Of a stretch of DNA of 32,485 bases, positions 1 to 7,848 are shown one piece after another (the stretch's first letter is position 1; each line of letters opens with the position of its first letter). Origin of the DNA: Muribaculaceae bacterium (GTDB taxonomy: Bacteria > Bacteroidota > Bacteroidia > Bacteroidales > Muribaculaceae); contig JAFLTN010000020.1 in NCBI GenBank assembly GCA_022510445.1, forward strand, positions 1-32,485, in the 5' to 3' direction. The notes beneath the pieces were generated by a model, which was not told where the DNA came from, searched no databases, and worked only from the letters and a program-made list of their open reading frames with translations. Position numbers and translations under genes: made by a program.

Positions 1-30
1 CAGGCTTTTCGAGTATCAGAAGCTCTTTAA
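1..30 (+). CDS. 3' end of an unseen gene (C-terminal tail only)
   Basis: The window opens inside a reading frame that ends QAFRVSEAL-stop at 28-30. The last codons (gct ctt taa) and the following ~65 bases are nearly the same as the end of the LRR gene at 1640-2896 and its downstream region. I infer that this is the tail of a related surface protein, where a short C-terminal sorting tail such as NGKKVAL is expected. Only nine codons are visible, so the family call rests on the shared 3' flank. Confidence 0.4.
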   Translation, partial: QAFRVSEAL

Positions 31-91
31 GCCAATAATCATAATAGGAAATAACTAATTGAAAGAAACATTAGTTAGTAAAATTCATTTA
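22..91 (+). repeat. 3'-flank repeat, copy A (with hairpin)
   Basis: This stretch matches 2888-2952 with only scattered substitutions and small indels. It spans the last two codons of the upstream gene plus downstream DNA. It contains an inverted repeat, AACTAAT (53-59) and ATTAGTT (70-76), followed by A/T-rich sequence, which could end transcription or stabilise the mRNA. In copy B the stem keeps its pairing through a G-U wobble. Confidence 0.65.
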
Positions 92-146
92 TTAATATTC
101 AAAATTTTTTTCTTATTTTTACAAAAAATTATAAAGTCAATATATT

Positions 147-1454
147 ATGAAGAAATTAATTGTTCCGATTCTAAGTGCAGTGCTGATGCCTGTTTTCATT
201 GCTTGTACAGATGAAGCAGATTCAAATAAGGAGAATGTAAATATCCACCTTTCAAGAACCGACATCGAACTTAACGGAAAGGAATCAGATATTGCTACCG
301 ACCTATATAAATTTCCGATAGATCTTCTTAAGTCGGCCTATAAGTCAGATTCCGGAGATAACATACTCATCTCTCCATTAAGCTCTTCGATGGTGCTGGG
401 AATGATTGCAAATGCAGTCGACGAAGGCCAAAGAGAGAACCTTATGACTGCCATGAACCTGAAGCCGGGGGAGTTGGAAATCTTAAACAGATATTCACAA
501 AAAATGGCCGAAAGCCTACCCTCGATTGACCCTTATGCAAGATTCAATATGAGTAACTCATTTTGGATTAACAGGGAAGTGAATATTTCAGCATCTTACA
601 GGAATATTCTTTCACAAAATTATCTGGCTGAATTCAATAACTTTGAGAGCTTTAATGAAGAAGCTATCCGGAAGATAAACAATTGGGTCAAGACAAAAAC
701 CGATAACGGATTTGACAAAATTTTTGAAACTGAAGAGGCATCTCCTTATGTAGTGGCTATATGGTTGAACGCCATTCATTTTAAAGGGATTTGGACTCAG
801 ATGTTCGAGCCCAAAAATACTAAAAATAAACCTTTTTATGTTGATTATCCCCAGGAAACGAATATAGTCAACACAGATATGATGTATGGTTATAATTTCC
901 GTTATTCCTATGCCTTCATACCAGATGGTGCACAATATCCCATAAAAAGTGTGATGCTTCCTTATGGCAATGAGTCATTCATCTTCACGGCTGTTCTGCC
1001 GGCTCCGGATAAGCCAGACATTCTCTTCACATTGGGAAATCTTGACGAGGAATATTGGAACAGGATTGATCAGATTAGTTCATATGAGCAAGAAAATAAC
1101 GGGGAAGTCAGAGTGTGGCTTCCAAAGTTCAAGTTAGAAAGAACCAACGATCTGATTCCTTCACTTAAGGACATGGGAATTGAAGACATATTCGACGGTG
1201 TTTCTATGAAGGAAAGCTTAGGTTTTTCCGATACAATAAAAATCGATATTTTCCGCCAGGGAGTGTCTATCGATCTTGACGAAGAGGGTGCTGAAATTAA
1301 AACAATTACTGCAGCAGACGGTTTTATAAGTACCGCAAATCCCGATTTTGAAAATGAAAGGTTAATAGAACTTAACAGACCGTTTATCTATTTTGTAAGA
1401 GAAAGAAGCACCGGTACAGTTATTCTCGCAGGAATCTACAACCATCCTGAATAA
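147..1454 (+). CDS. Serpin-family lipoprotein
   Basis: Serpins are protease inhibitors that trap serine or cysteine proteases through a reactive-centre loop. The 435-residue protein starts with a lipoprotein signal peptide whose lipobox cysteine is C20 (PVFIAC). The following TDEAD resembles the acidic surface-export signal of Bacteroidota lipoproteins, so the protein is probably outside the cell. Serpin landmarks are visible: SPLSSSMVLGMIANA near residue 76, NAIHFKGIW near 211, the hinge DEEGAE at 378-383 and the C-terminal strand NRPFIYFVRERSTGTVILAG. The hinge continues IKTIT instead of the usual run of small residues, so strong inhibitory activity is uncertain. No clear TAnnTTTG promoter box was found; the A/T-rich 31-146 region carries the flank repeat. 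The family call is firm and the target protease is unknown. Confidence 0.93.
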   Translation: MKKLIVPILSAVLMPVFIACTDEADSNKENVNIHLSRTDIELNGKESDIATDLYKFPIDLLKSAYKSDSGDNILISPLSSSMVLGMIANAVDEGQRENLMTAMNLKPGELEILNRYSQKMAESLPSIDPYARFNMSNSFWINREVNISASYRNILSQNYLAEFNNFESFNEEAIRKINNWVKTKTDNGFDKIFETEEASPYVVAIWLNAIHFKGIWTQMFEPKNTKNKPFYVDYPQETNIVNTDMMYGYNFRYSYAFIPDGAQYPIKSVMLPYGNESFIFTAVLPAPDKPDILFTLGNLDEEYWNRIDQISSYEQENNGEVRVWLPKFKLERTNDLIPSLKDMGIEDIFDGVSMKESLGFSDTIKIDIFRQGVSIDLDEEGAEIKTITAADGFISTANPDFENERLIELNRPFIYFVRERSTGTVILAGIYNHPE

Positions 1455-1495
1455 TTTCCTTATTGTTACTGTTTTTTTAATTTCAAAATTTAATA

Positions 1496-1503
1496 TATCT
1501 TTG
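1496..1503 (+). promoter_or_regulatory. -7 box upstream of the LRR gene
   Basis: TATCTTTG is a perfect TAnnTTTG box. No TTG lies at the expected spacing upstream, so the -33 element is weak. Transcription from here would give a leader of about 130 nt that contains the tandem hairpin repeat at 1516-1588. Confidence 0.5.
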
Positions 1504-1515
1504 TAATTTCGATAT

Positions 1516-1588
1516 TATGCTATAAGTATCTCTTTATGAGGGGTACTTATAGCATAAGTATCTTTTTTAAGAGGGGTGCTTATAGCAT
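1516..1588 (+). repeat. Tandem self-complementary repeat in the LRR gene leader
   Basis: TATGCTATAAGTA (1516-1528) and TACTTATAGCATA (1544-1556) form a perfect 13-bp inverted repeat around a 15-nt loop. The same DNA can be read as two abutting direct repeats, 1524-1555 (32 nt) and 1556-1588 (33 nt). They differ by a few bases in the loop and one in the stem, and each can fold on itself. The block lies between the -7 box and the ATG at 1640, so it would be in the 5' UTR. Confidence 0.75.
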
Positions 1589-1639
1589 ACAACAACAATA
1601 AATTTTAAATTTTTTCAAAACGATAAAAAACTTTTCATT

Positions 1640-2896
1640 ATGGGGAAAATTAAGTTTATATTGATTTTAGCCGGATTTCTGTCCGGGTTAAGTGCCGTAG
1701 CCTTCGACTTTGAATATGAAGGTCTTTATTACAAAATCCTCTCGACTGAAGAAAAGACTGTGGAAGTGACCCGGCCAATTGATGATAATTCAAATTTAGG
1801 ATATACCGGAGAGATTGTCATACCGGAGTATGCAAAATTTGGAGATGAGGTTTATACCGTCATTTCTGTTGGGGAAAGCGCTTTTATACATTGTGATGGA
1901 ATAACTGCAATTACAATTTCAAACACAGTTAAAACCATCGAAAGTTTGGCTTTCCAGTTTCGTGCTAAAAATATCGAGTTGCACTTAGGAAATTCTGTGG
2001 AATATATAGGAGATTATTCTTTTCGTGGAATATCCCTTTCCAATGAACTTGTTTTACCATCTTCTTTGAAATACATCGGAAGTTACGCATTTGATGGATT
2101 GAATGCTTCAATAATAAATATTCCTTCCAATGTTGAATTCATTGGAATTCGCGCCTTCCAGTCTGACTCAATACAAGAATACAACGTTGATTCTGAAAAC
2201 CGCAATTACTGTTCAATCGACGGAGTCCTTTTCGATAAAGATGCAACGACAATAATAAGCTATCCTATGGCGAGAGGTGACATACATTATAAGGTGCCGG
2301 AGGGCATAACAGCCATCGGGGAATGGGCTTTTTATGCCGTAAAGAATCTTCAGACCATAGACCTGCCGGACTCACTGACTTCAATAGAAAATTGTGGTTT
2401 TTATGGCTGCCATTTAAAGTCAATAGTTATTCCCGATAATGTAAATTATATTGGGCAGTTTGGTTTTAGCGAATGTATTGATTTGGTTTCCATCGAGATT
2501 CCGGAATTGATTGATAGAATTGAGTGGGGAACATTTATCTGGTGTTTCGAACTTCAAAAAGTTACCTGTAAACCTCTTACACCCCCTTATTGTAATTATT
2601 GGGCTTTCTATGATTGGCTCGAACCAGTATGGAACACTCCTCTTTCTAAATGCACACTCTATGTTCCTGAAGAATCTTTGGAATTATATATGGCAACATT
2701 TCAATGGAATGAGTTTGGTAAAATTATAGGCTTACCTTCCTCTACCGGTGTGGAATCAGTCAATGGTATGGAAGACTCACATTTCAGTGTCTATAATCTC
2801 CGAGGTGTAAATATCCTTAACACGACTGACAAATCAGAGATTCGGGAACTTCCTTCAGGAGTCTATATAATCAACGGAAAGAAAGTGGCTCTTTAA
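1640..2896 (+). CDS. BspA-like leucine-rich-repeat surface protein
   Basis: The 418-residue protein has an N-terminal signal peptide (through about SAVAF, residue 22) and then repeated LRR_5/BspA-type units: short strands such as IVIPDNV, each followed by an aromatic-rich IGxxAF-type turn. Units recur from about residue 50 to 310. The last ~50 residues (FSVYNLRGVNIL … LPSGVYIINGKKVAL) look like a short type IX secretion sorting tail, suggesting export and surface attachment. The family is linked to adhesion in oral and gut Bacteroidota, but the ligand here is unknown. The leader carries a tandem hairpin repeat, and the 3' flank is duplicated at the window start, pointing to a neighbouring paralogue. 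Confidence 0.88.
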   Translation: MGKIKFILILAGFLSGLSAVAFDFEYEGLYYKILSTEEKTVEVTRPIDDNSNLGYTGEIVIPEYAKFGDEVYTVISVGESAFIHCDGITAITISNTVKTIESLAFQFRAKNIELHLGNSVEYIGDYSFRGISLSNELVLPSSLKYIGSYAFDGLNASIINIPSNVEFIGIRAFQSDSIQEYNVDSENRNYCSIDGVLFDKDATTIISYPMARGDIHYKVPEGITAIGEWAFYAVKNLQTIDLPDSLTSIENCGFYGCHLKSIVIPDNVNYIGQFGFSECIDLVSIEIPELIDRIEWGTFIWCFELQKVTCKPLTPPYCNYWAFYDWLEPVWNTPLSKCTLYVPEESLELYMATFQWNEFGKIIGLPSSTGVESVNGMEDSHFSVYNLRGVNILNTTDKSEIRELPSGVYIINGKKVAL

Positions 2897-2952
2897 GCCA
2901 ATAATCATAACATGAAATAACTGATTGAAAAGACACATTAGTTAGTAATTTC
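2888..2952 (+). repeat. 3'-flank repeat, copy B (with hairpin)
   Basis: This is the second copy of the flank at 22-91. It begins with the last sense codons of the LRR gene and carries the inverted repeat AACTGAT (2919-2925) and ATTAGTT (2937-2943). The rest of the 219-nt gap to the next gene shows no clear promoter box. Confidence 0.65.
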
Positions 2953-3115
2953 ATATTTTCAATCTATTTCAGTAATAGTCAGAAAGGCTTTTTCCATTGT
3001 AACCCAACATAAGGGAAATGTAGCGAAACTTGTCGGGTGTATCTAAAACAATATTAAAACGGCCTTGAAGAGGTTGTTTATAAGCGAGTTAACAGATTAA
3101 ATAATTGAATCCGAA

Positions 3116-4204
3116 ATGAAACGACTATCAGAGATCTTTAAATTAACATTGGCAGTGTCATGTATTTTCTTTATGGCAGCCTATACCTCATGTGGCGATG
3201 AATCAGAGCCATTAGTAATCGACAAAGAAAATCAGGCAGAAAACGTAGAATCAGAGTATCCTGATGAGGAAAACATAGAGCAGGAAGAAGGAAATTCCGA
3301 AGAAGGTGAAAAAGAACCGGAAAACGGAGAGAATGAGGAAAACAACGATCCTACGAACCAGAATCCGGACACGGACACCCCCGAGATAAATGATCCGCAA
3401 GAAGAACAACCGGAGGAGCCCGAAACGGATCGATTGGATGAAAGGATTTTCGGATCATGGACAATACCCATAAACATACCTCTTTATGGTGGACATACAG
3501 TCGTCTCTATTTATCAGAGAGGAAGTATCGTCTTTTTACCGGATGGGAAACTGAAGACAGCATTTATCTTAGTCAGCTATCAAAACTCGAAAAAGAACTT
3601 AGTTACGAGGGATGACGAAATATTTGATTCTTATACCTATACAATGAGAAATGACACCATCAGTGTTTATGACTCTGACACTCAGCTAATATCAAAACTA
3701 AAATATGCAGTTGAAGAGGACAAACTGACGCTAACTAAAGTTGAAGGCAAGAATTTCCCCTCCCTGGTTCATGAAAAAACCTTCAAATATGAGGCAAAGG
3801 ATAAGGAGATGTACACACGTGAGCTACCCCTCAGCCTTACTGTCATATTAACCGGCGTGACTTACTTCGATGGCGTTTTTTATAACGTTTCAGGAGATGT
3901 CAGCACGATATCTGATTTTGAATTGAAATTTTCAGACGGCAGGGATGTAAAACTTAAATCTTCCTACTTTTATCTTGACAATTATGAGATTAATCCCAAC
4001 ACTTTATATCTCTCAACCATAAACCTTCCGAATGGGGACTATAAGCTGAACCTTACCGGAGAAATATATCATTTTGATTCTGAACTGATGGCTTATAAAG
4101 CCATATATCCCTTGAAAATAGTTGAAAGCGCCGACCAACTTCCTGCAGGTGCTCCCGAAATCGGAACATATTCCATGACAATATGGAATAACGATTATTA
4201 TTAA
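3116..4204 (+). CDS. Lipoprotein with acidic linker and possible lipocalin-like domain
   Basis: I do not recognise a named family with certainty. The 362-residue protein has a lipoprotein signal peptide with lipid cysteine C26 (AYTSC), followed by GDESE, which fits surface export. Residues ~28-109 form a low-complexity linker that is about 40% Asp/Glu with many Asn, Gln and Pro. The rest looks like an all-beta domain: FGSWTI near 112, then alternating strands with FLPDGKL, as in lipocalin-like lipoproteins of Bacteroidales. A second beta-rich part runs from about residue 240 to the end. The ORF ends before a strong hairpin shared with clpX on the other strand. Function is unknown; the linker would hold the globular part away from the membrane. 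Confidence 0.8.
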   Translation: MKRLSEIFKLTLAVSCIFFMAAYTSCGDESEPLVIDKENQAENVESEYPDEENIEQEEGNSEEGEKEPENGENEENNDPTNQNPDTDTPEINDPQEEQPEEPETDRLDERIFGSWTIPINIPLYGGHTVVSIYQRGSIVFLPDGKLKTAFILVSYQNSKKNLVTRDDEIFDSYTYTMRNDTISVYDSDTQLISKLKYAVEEDKLTLTKVEGKNFPSLVHEKTFKYEAKDKEMYTRELPLSLTVILTGVTYFDGVFYNVSGDVSTISDFELKFSDGRDVKLKSSYFYLDNYEINPNTLYLSTINLPNGDYKLNLTGEIYHFDSELMAYKAIYPLKIVESADQLPAGAPEIGTYSMTIWNNDYY

Positions 4205-4268
4205 TGATAGATACGTTCCTTATGCCGGTTATCCAAAATAGATAAGCTCTTCGAACTATCCAATAAAC

Positions 4269-4306
4269 AGAGCCCGTTCATCTCCAGAGATTGATGAACG
4301 GGCTCT
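4269..4306. terminator. Bidirectional hairpin between convergent genes
   Basis: AGAGCCCGTTCATC (4269-4282) and GATGAACGGGCTCT (4293-4306) form a perfect 14-bp stem with a 10-nt loop. It sits between the stop of the acidic lipoprotein gene (+) and the end of clpX (-), so it can terminate both transcripts. U-tracts are short on both sides. Confidence 0.85.
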
Positions 4307-4337
4307 TAAAAATGTGGGGTTAGTTGTTGATATGCGA

Positions 4338-5585
4338 TTATTCCTTGATTGAAGTTTTTTCAAAATGAGCCTTTTCCAACTGATCATTTACAAAAGCCGC
4401 GTCGACTACAAATTTGTCAGTTTTGACAGAAGGGATATCAAACATCGCATCCATCATCACGGTCTCGACTATGGAACGCAGCCCCCTGGCTCCCAGTTTA
4501 TATTCCACAGCCTTATCAACTATCAGGTCTAATGCATCTTCCGAAAACTCAAGCTTAACTCCGTCTATTTCAAACAGCTTCTTATACTGCCGGGTTATGG
4601 CGTTTTTCGGCTCGGTCAGGATTCTCCTTAAAGCCTCCTTGTCAAGAGGGTCAAGGCTTGTCAGAATAGGGAGTCTGCCGATTATCTCCGGGATAAGTCC
4701 AAAAGATTTCAGATCCATCGGCATCACATATTTCATAAGATTCTCCCTTTTCTTTTTTCGGCCTGATTCATCATGGCCGTAACCTACAACATGAGTATTA
4801 AGCCGGGAGGCGATTTTTCTTTCTATGCCGTCGAAAGCTCCGCCACAGATAAAGAGAATATTCTTAGTGTCGACGGCTATCATCTTTTGCTCCGGATGTT
4901 TTCTGCCGCCATTTGGCGGAACGAGCACAACCGAACCCTCAAGAAGTTTTAGAAGTCCTTGCTGAACCCCTTCCCCACTGACGTCGCGCGTGATTGACGG
5001 GTTATCCGACTTACGGGCTATCTTATCGATTTCATCTATGAACACAATACCCTTTTCAGCTTTTTCCACATCATAATCGCAAGCCTGAAGAAGTCTTGTC
5101 AGAAGAGATTCGATATCTTCACCCACATATCCGGCCTCGGTGAGAACCGTGGCGTCTACAATCGTGAACGGCACATCAAGCAACCGGGCGATAGACTTCG
5201 CCAGAAGTGTCTTACCGGTTCCTGTGGGACCTACCATGATGATGTTAGACTTCTCGATATCTACATCATCACCGCTATCCTTCTGTGCGATTCTCTTGTA
5301 ATGGTTATAGACGGCTACTGAAAGATACTTCTTTGCCTCATCCTGACCAATCACATACTGGTCGAGAAATTTCTTAATCTCCCTGGGCTTGGGTATCTCT
5401 GTGCCACATTTATCTTCTGGTTCGGCTGCCGACTTCTTTTTCAGCTGACTGTCTCGCGCATTGTCGATATAACTTATGCACTCGGTGCAGAGGTTCAGTC
5501 CATCAAACACCTTAATAACACGAGTGCGGGAGCTTTCATAAGCCCCGCACATAGAACAAACAGGTCCGGCTTTCTTCTGAGCCAT
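4338..5585 (-). CDS. clpX: ATP-dependent protease ATP-binding subunit ClpX
   Basis: ClpX is the hexameric AAA+ unfoldase that feeds tagged proteins to ClpP in the cytoplasm. The 415-residue product has the N-terminal zinc-binding domain (C10, C13, C33, C36), Walker A GPTGTGKT (119-126), pore-loop GYVG (152-155), Walker B with FIDEID (about 182-187), an RKH loop (228-230) and the C-terminal AAA small domain. The ClpP-docking loop reads VGYG where Proteobacteria have IGF; this may be normal in the phylum. clpX starts 8 nt after the clpP stop, so the two are co-transcribed, with trigger factor upstream. Confidence 0.98.
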   Translation of the reverse strand: MAQKKAGPVCSMCGAYESSRTRVIKVFDGLNLCTECISYIDNARDSQLKKKSAAEPEDKCGTEIPKPREIKKFLDQYVIGQDEAKKYLSVAVYNHYKRIAQKDSGDDVDIEKSNIIMVGPTGTGKTLLAKSIARLLDVPFTIVDATVLTEAGYVGEDIESLLTRLLQACDYDVEKAEKGIVFIDEIDKIARKSDNPSITRDVSGEGVQQGLLKLLEGSVVLVPPNGGRKHPEQKMIAVDTKNILFICGGAFDGIERKIASRLNTHVVGYGHDESGRKKKRENLMKYVMPMDLKSFGLIPEIIGRLPILTSLDPLDKEALRRILTEPKNAITRQYKKLFEIDGVKLEFSEDALDLIVDKAVEYKLGARGLRSIVETVMMDAMFDIPSVKTDKFVVDAAFVNDQLEKAHFEKTSIKE

Positions 5586-5593
5586 TTCTAAAT

Positions 5594-6313
5594 TCAGTCT
5601 TTTTTGTTTTTGGGATTAACCAACACTTTATCGATCATTCCATAATCCATTGCCTCCCGGGCTGTCATCCAATAATCCCTGTCGGAATCGGCTTCGACTT
5701 TCTCAAAAGGCTGACCCGAATGTGAGGAGATTATTCTGTAAAGCTCGTCTTTTAATTTAAGAATCTCACGCGCAGTGATCTCAATATCGGAAGCCTGTCC
5801 CTGGATTCCTCCCATAGGCTGATGGATCATTACCCTTGAATGAGGAAGCGCAAACCGCTTTCCTTTCTGACCGGCCACAAGAAGAACAGCGGCCATGGAT
5901 GCAGCCATACCGGTGCAGATAGTGGAGACATCACTTGAGACATATTGCATGGTGTCGTAAATGCCAAGGCCGGCATATACGGATCCTCCCGGAGAATTGA
6001 TATAGATAGAGATATCTTTTTCAGGATCTATGGAATCAAGATAAAGTAGCTGAGCCTGGATAATATTTGCCGAAGTATCTGTCACCTGAGTGCCGAGAAA
6101 GATAATTCTATCCATCATCAGCCTGGAAAAGACATCCATCTGAGTGACGTTTAGCTGACGTTCCTCAAGGATATATGGATTCATATAATCAGCTGCGGGA
6201 CCGGTGGAGGTGACAATTGGATTGCTGACATCAATATGCCTGGCATAACTGTCGAGAGTATTGGAGCTGATGCCAAGATGATTGACCGCAAAATTTTTAA
6301 AATCTTTATGCAT
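5594..6313 (-). CDS. clpP: ATP-dependent Clp protease proteolytic subunit ClpP
   Basis: ClpP forms the tetradecameric serine protease chamber used with ClpX. The 239-residue protein carries the catalytic triad Ser139 (GMAAS), His164 (MIHQP) and Asp213 (DSDRD), plus the NSPGG oxyanion loop (106-110). An N-terminal extension of about 45 residues before the conserved core contains the likely propeptide region; its processing cannot be seen. It lies between tig (77 nt upstream) and clpX (8 nt downstream). The tig-clpP-clpX order is the standard one across bacteria. Confidence 0.98.
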   Translation of the reverse strand: MHKDFKNFAVNHLGISSNTLDSYARHIDVSNPIVTSTGPAADYMNPYILEERQLNVTQMDVFSRLMMDRIIFLGTQVTDTSANIIQAQLLYLDSIDPEKDISIYINSPGGSVYAGLGIYDTMQYVSSDVSTICTGMAASMAAVLLVAGQKGKRFALPHSRVMIHQPMGGIQGQASDIEITAREILKLKDELYRIISSHSGQPFEKVEADSDRDYWMTAREAMDYGMIDKVLVNPKNKKD

Positions 6314-6390
6314 GTTCTTTTAGAAATTAATTTTACCGATACCTTTCAAATATTATGCCAAATCCGGGGCCTTAAAATGGATCACTCGCT

Positions 6391-7740
6391 TCAGGCACCG
6401 TAATATAATTTACGGAAATCTTCCACGCTCAGAGCCTTATCGTCAAGCGAGACATTCTCTTTAACAGCTTCGAAAACTTTTCTGTTTAAAGCGTTTCTTT
6501 CAAACATATCTCTGTTTTTCGGCTCTTTCACAACTTCTCGGGCATAACGGTCGACCATTTCAACAGGCACATTGCCGCCATACTGACGGAACTGATTTAC
6601 CACTGCAGCCCTTGCTTCCTGAAGAAGATCTTCATCTGTGACTTCAACCTTGAACTGAGAAACGACCTCATCTTTTGTAAGATCCCAGATCAGTTGTGGA
6701 CGCATCTTTGTGTATTCCTCATCAATATTCTCAGCGGTGAGATCCTTATTCTGGGACATCAGGAACTGTTTGAGCACCTCATCCGGAAGTTCAACGTTGC
6801 CAACGGCCTTAAGGATGGAGTCGCGAGCGTCGATTGTGAACCTGTAGTCGGATTCAACTGCAAGCTGATCCTTTACCATATTCTTCACAGCTTCCTTCAA
6901 TTCATCTTCATTATGCACCTTATCCTTACCGAATGCATTGTCGAAGAATTCCTGATCAAGATCTGCGGGCTTGAGAACAATTATTTCCTTTATTTCAAAA
7001 TTAAAGTCACCCTTGTGATTTTCTACGTCTTTCTTGTCAATCTGGAGCATTGAAGACATTTCGGTTGCATTGGTGTTGCAGGTGGCTGCCGGATTGAAGA
7101 CAACAACATCCCCTGGATGTTTCCCTTCAAAGAGTTTCTTCTGCTCGTCGTCGGTGAAATGTATGGGGGCGATAATTCCATTGTCGACAACAATACCGTC
7201 TTCCATCACCGAACCGTCGGGATTCAACTCGGTTATGACTCCTTTAATAACAGCGTCGGGAGTTGTTTCCTGACCGGGCCCCTGGATTCCGAATCTCTTG
7301 CGGAGGGCATCGATCTGCTCTTCGACCATCTTGTCGGTGACAGTGATGGTGTAATAAGGAACATGCATATCCTTATTTACGTGAGGATCTATTTCTGGTG
7401 CAAGACCAACCTTAAACTTAAATGTGAAATCTTTTTCGTCTTCCTTGAAAAGATTGTCTTTATCAGGGATGGGCTGACCCAAGACCCTGAGGTTATTTTC
7501 CTTTATATAATCATATACAGCATCTGCTATGGCGCGGTTGACAACATCGTATTTTACACTTGCGCCATATTTCTTTTCAAGAAGGCTCATCGGGACATGG
7601 CCTGCCCTGAAGCCTGGTTCGGGACGATGCTGCCCGATCTGTTTGAGCTGTTTCTTTACTTTCTCTGAGTAGTCTTTCTCTTCGAGGGTCACTGTCAATT
7701 CAGCATCGACATTGTTAAGCTTGTTGAATTCTACGTTCAT
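6391..7740 (-). CDS. tig: Trigger factor
   Basis: Trigger factor is the ribosome-docked chaperone that meets nascent chains at the exit tunnel. With the start at 7740 the protein is 449 residues and begins MNVEFNKLNN. The ribosome-binding signature GFRAGHVP is at 43-50. The middle and C-terminal regions follow the family pattern, including long charged helices. An in-frame ATG at 7794 was rejected because a perfect promoter box covers 7790-7799, so that codon would lie at or before the transcription start. The gene leads the tig-clpP-clpX cluster. Confidence 0.96.
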   Translation of the reverse strand: MNVEFNKLNNVDAELTVTLEEKDYSEKVKKQLKQIGQHRPEPGFRAGHVPMSLLEKKYGASVKYDVVNRAIADAVYDYIKENNLRVLGQPIPDKDNLFKEDEKDFTFKFKVGLAPEIDPHVNKDMHVPYYTITVTDKMVEEQIDALRKRFGIQGPGQETTPDAVIKGVITELNPDGSVMEDGIVVDNGIIAPIHFTDDEQKKLFEGKHPGDVVVFNPAATCNTNATEMSSMLQIDKKDVENHKGDFNFEIKEIIVLKPADLDQEFFDNAFGKDKVHNEDELKEAVKNMVKDQLAVESDYRFTIDARDSILKAVGNVELPDEVLKQFLMSQNKDLTAENIDEEYTKMRPQLIWDLTKDEVVSQFKVEVTDEDLLQEARAAVVNQFRQYGGNVPVEMVDRYAREVVKEPKNRDMFERNALNRKVFEAVKENVSLDDKALSVEDFRKLYYGA

Positions 7741-7789
7741 ATTTCGGAATATTATTTCTTCTATTGGAGATATCTGATCGCCAAATATC

Positions 7790-7823
7790 TGCAAATTTAT
7801 TGATTTTTCATTGAGTCAGCAAA
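7790..7823 (-). promoter_or_regulatory. Promoter of tig-clpP-clpX
   Basis: Read on the minus strand, TAAATTTGCA (7799-7790) is a perfect -7 box, and TTTG (7823-7820) lies 20 nt upstream as the -33 element. The predicted start of transcription is near 7783, giving a leader of about 40 nt. This is one of the clearest Bacteroidota promoters in the window, and it decides the tig start codon. Confidence 0.85.
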
Positions 7824-7848
7824 TTTCAGACCAAATAGGGGATATGAA

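Noticed and set aside
1516..1588. CRISPR array
   Set aside because: Two abutting repeat units with no spacers and no cas genes; it is a tandem inverted repeat.
2986..3046. Riboswitch or structured RNA before the acidic lipoprotein gene
   Set aside because: ACCCAACA/TGTCGGGT pair with a mismatch across a long loop, and no known motif is recognisable.
7117..7668. 183-residue plus-strand open frame opposite trigger factor
   Set aside because: It is the complement of a conserved gene, Phe/Leu-rich without domain features, and has no promoter of its own.
7741..7794. 18-residue N-terminal extension of trigger factor
   Set aside because: The upstream ATG lies in the promoter box, and family members begin at MNVEF-like sequence.
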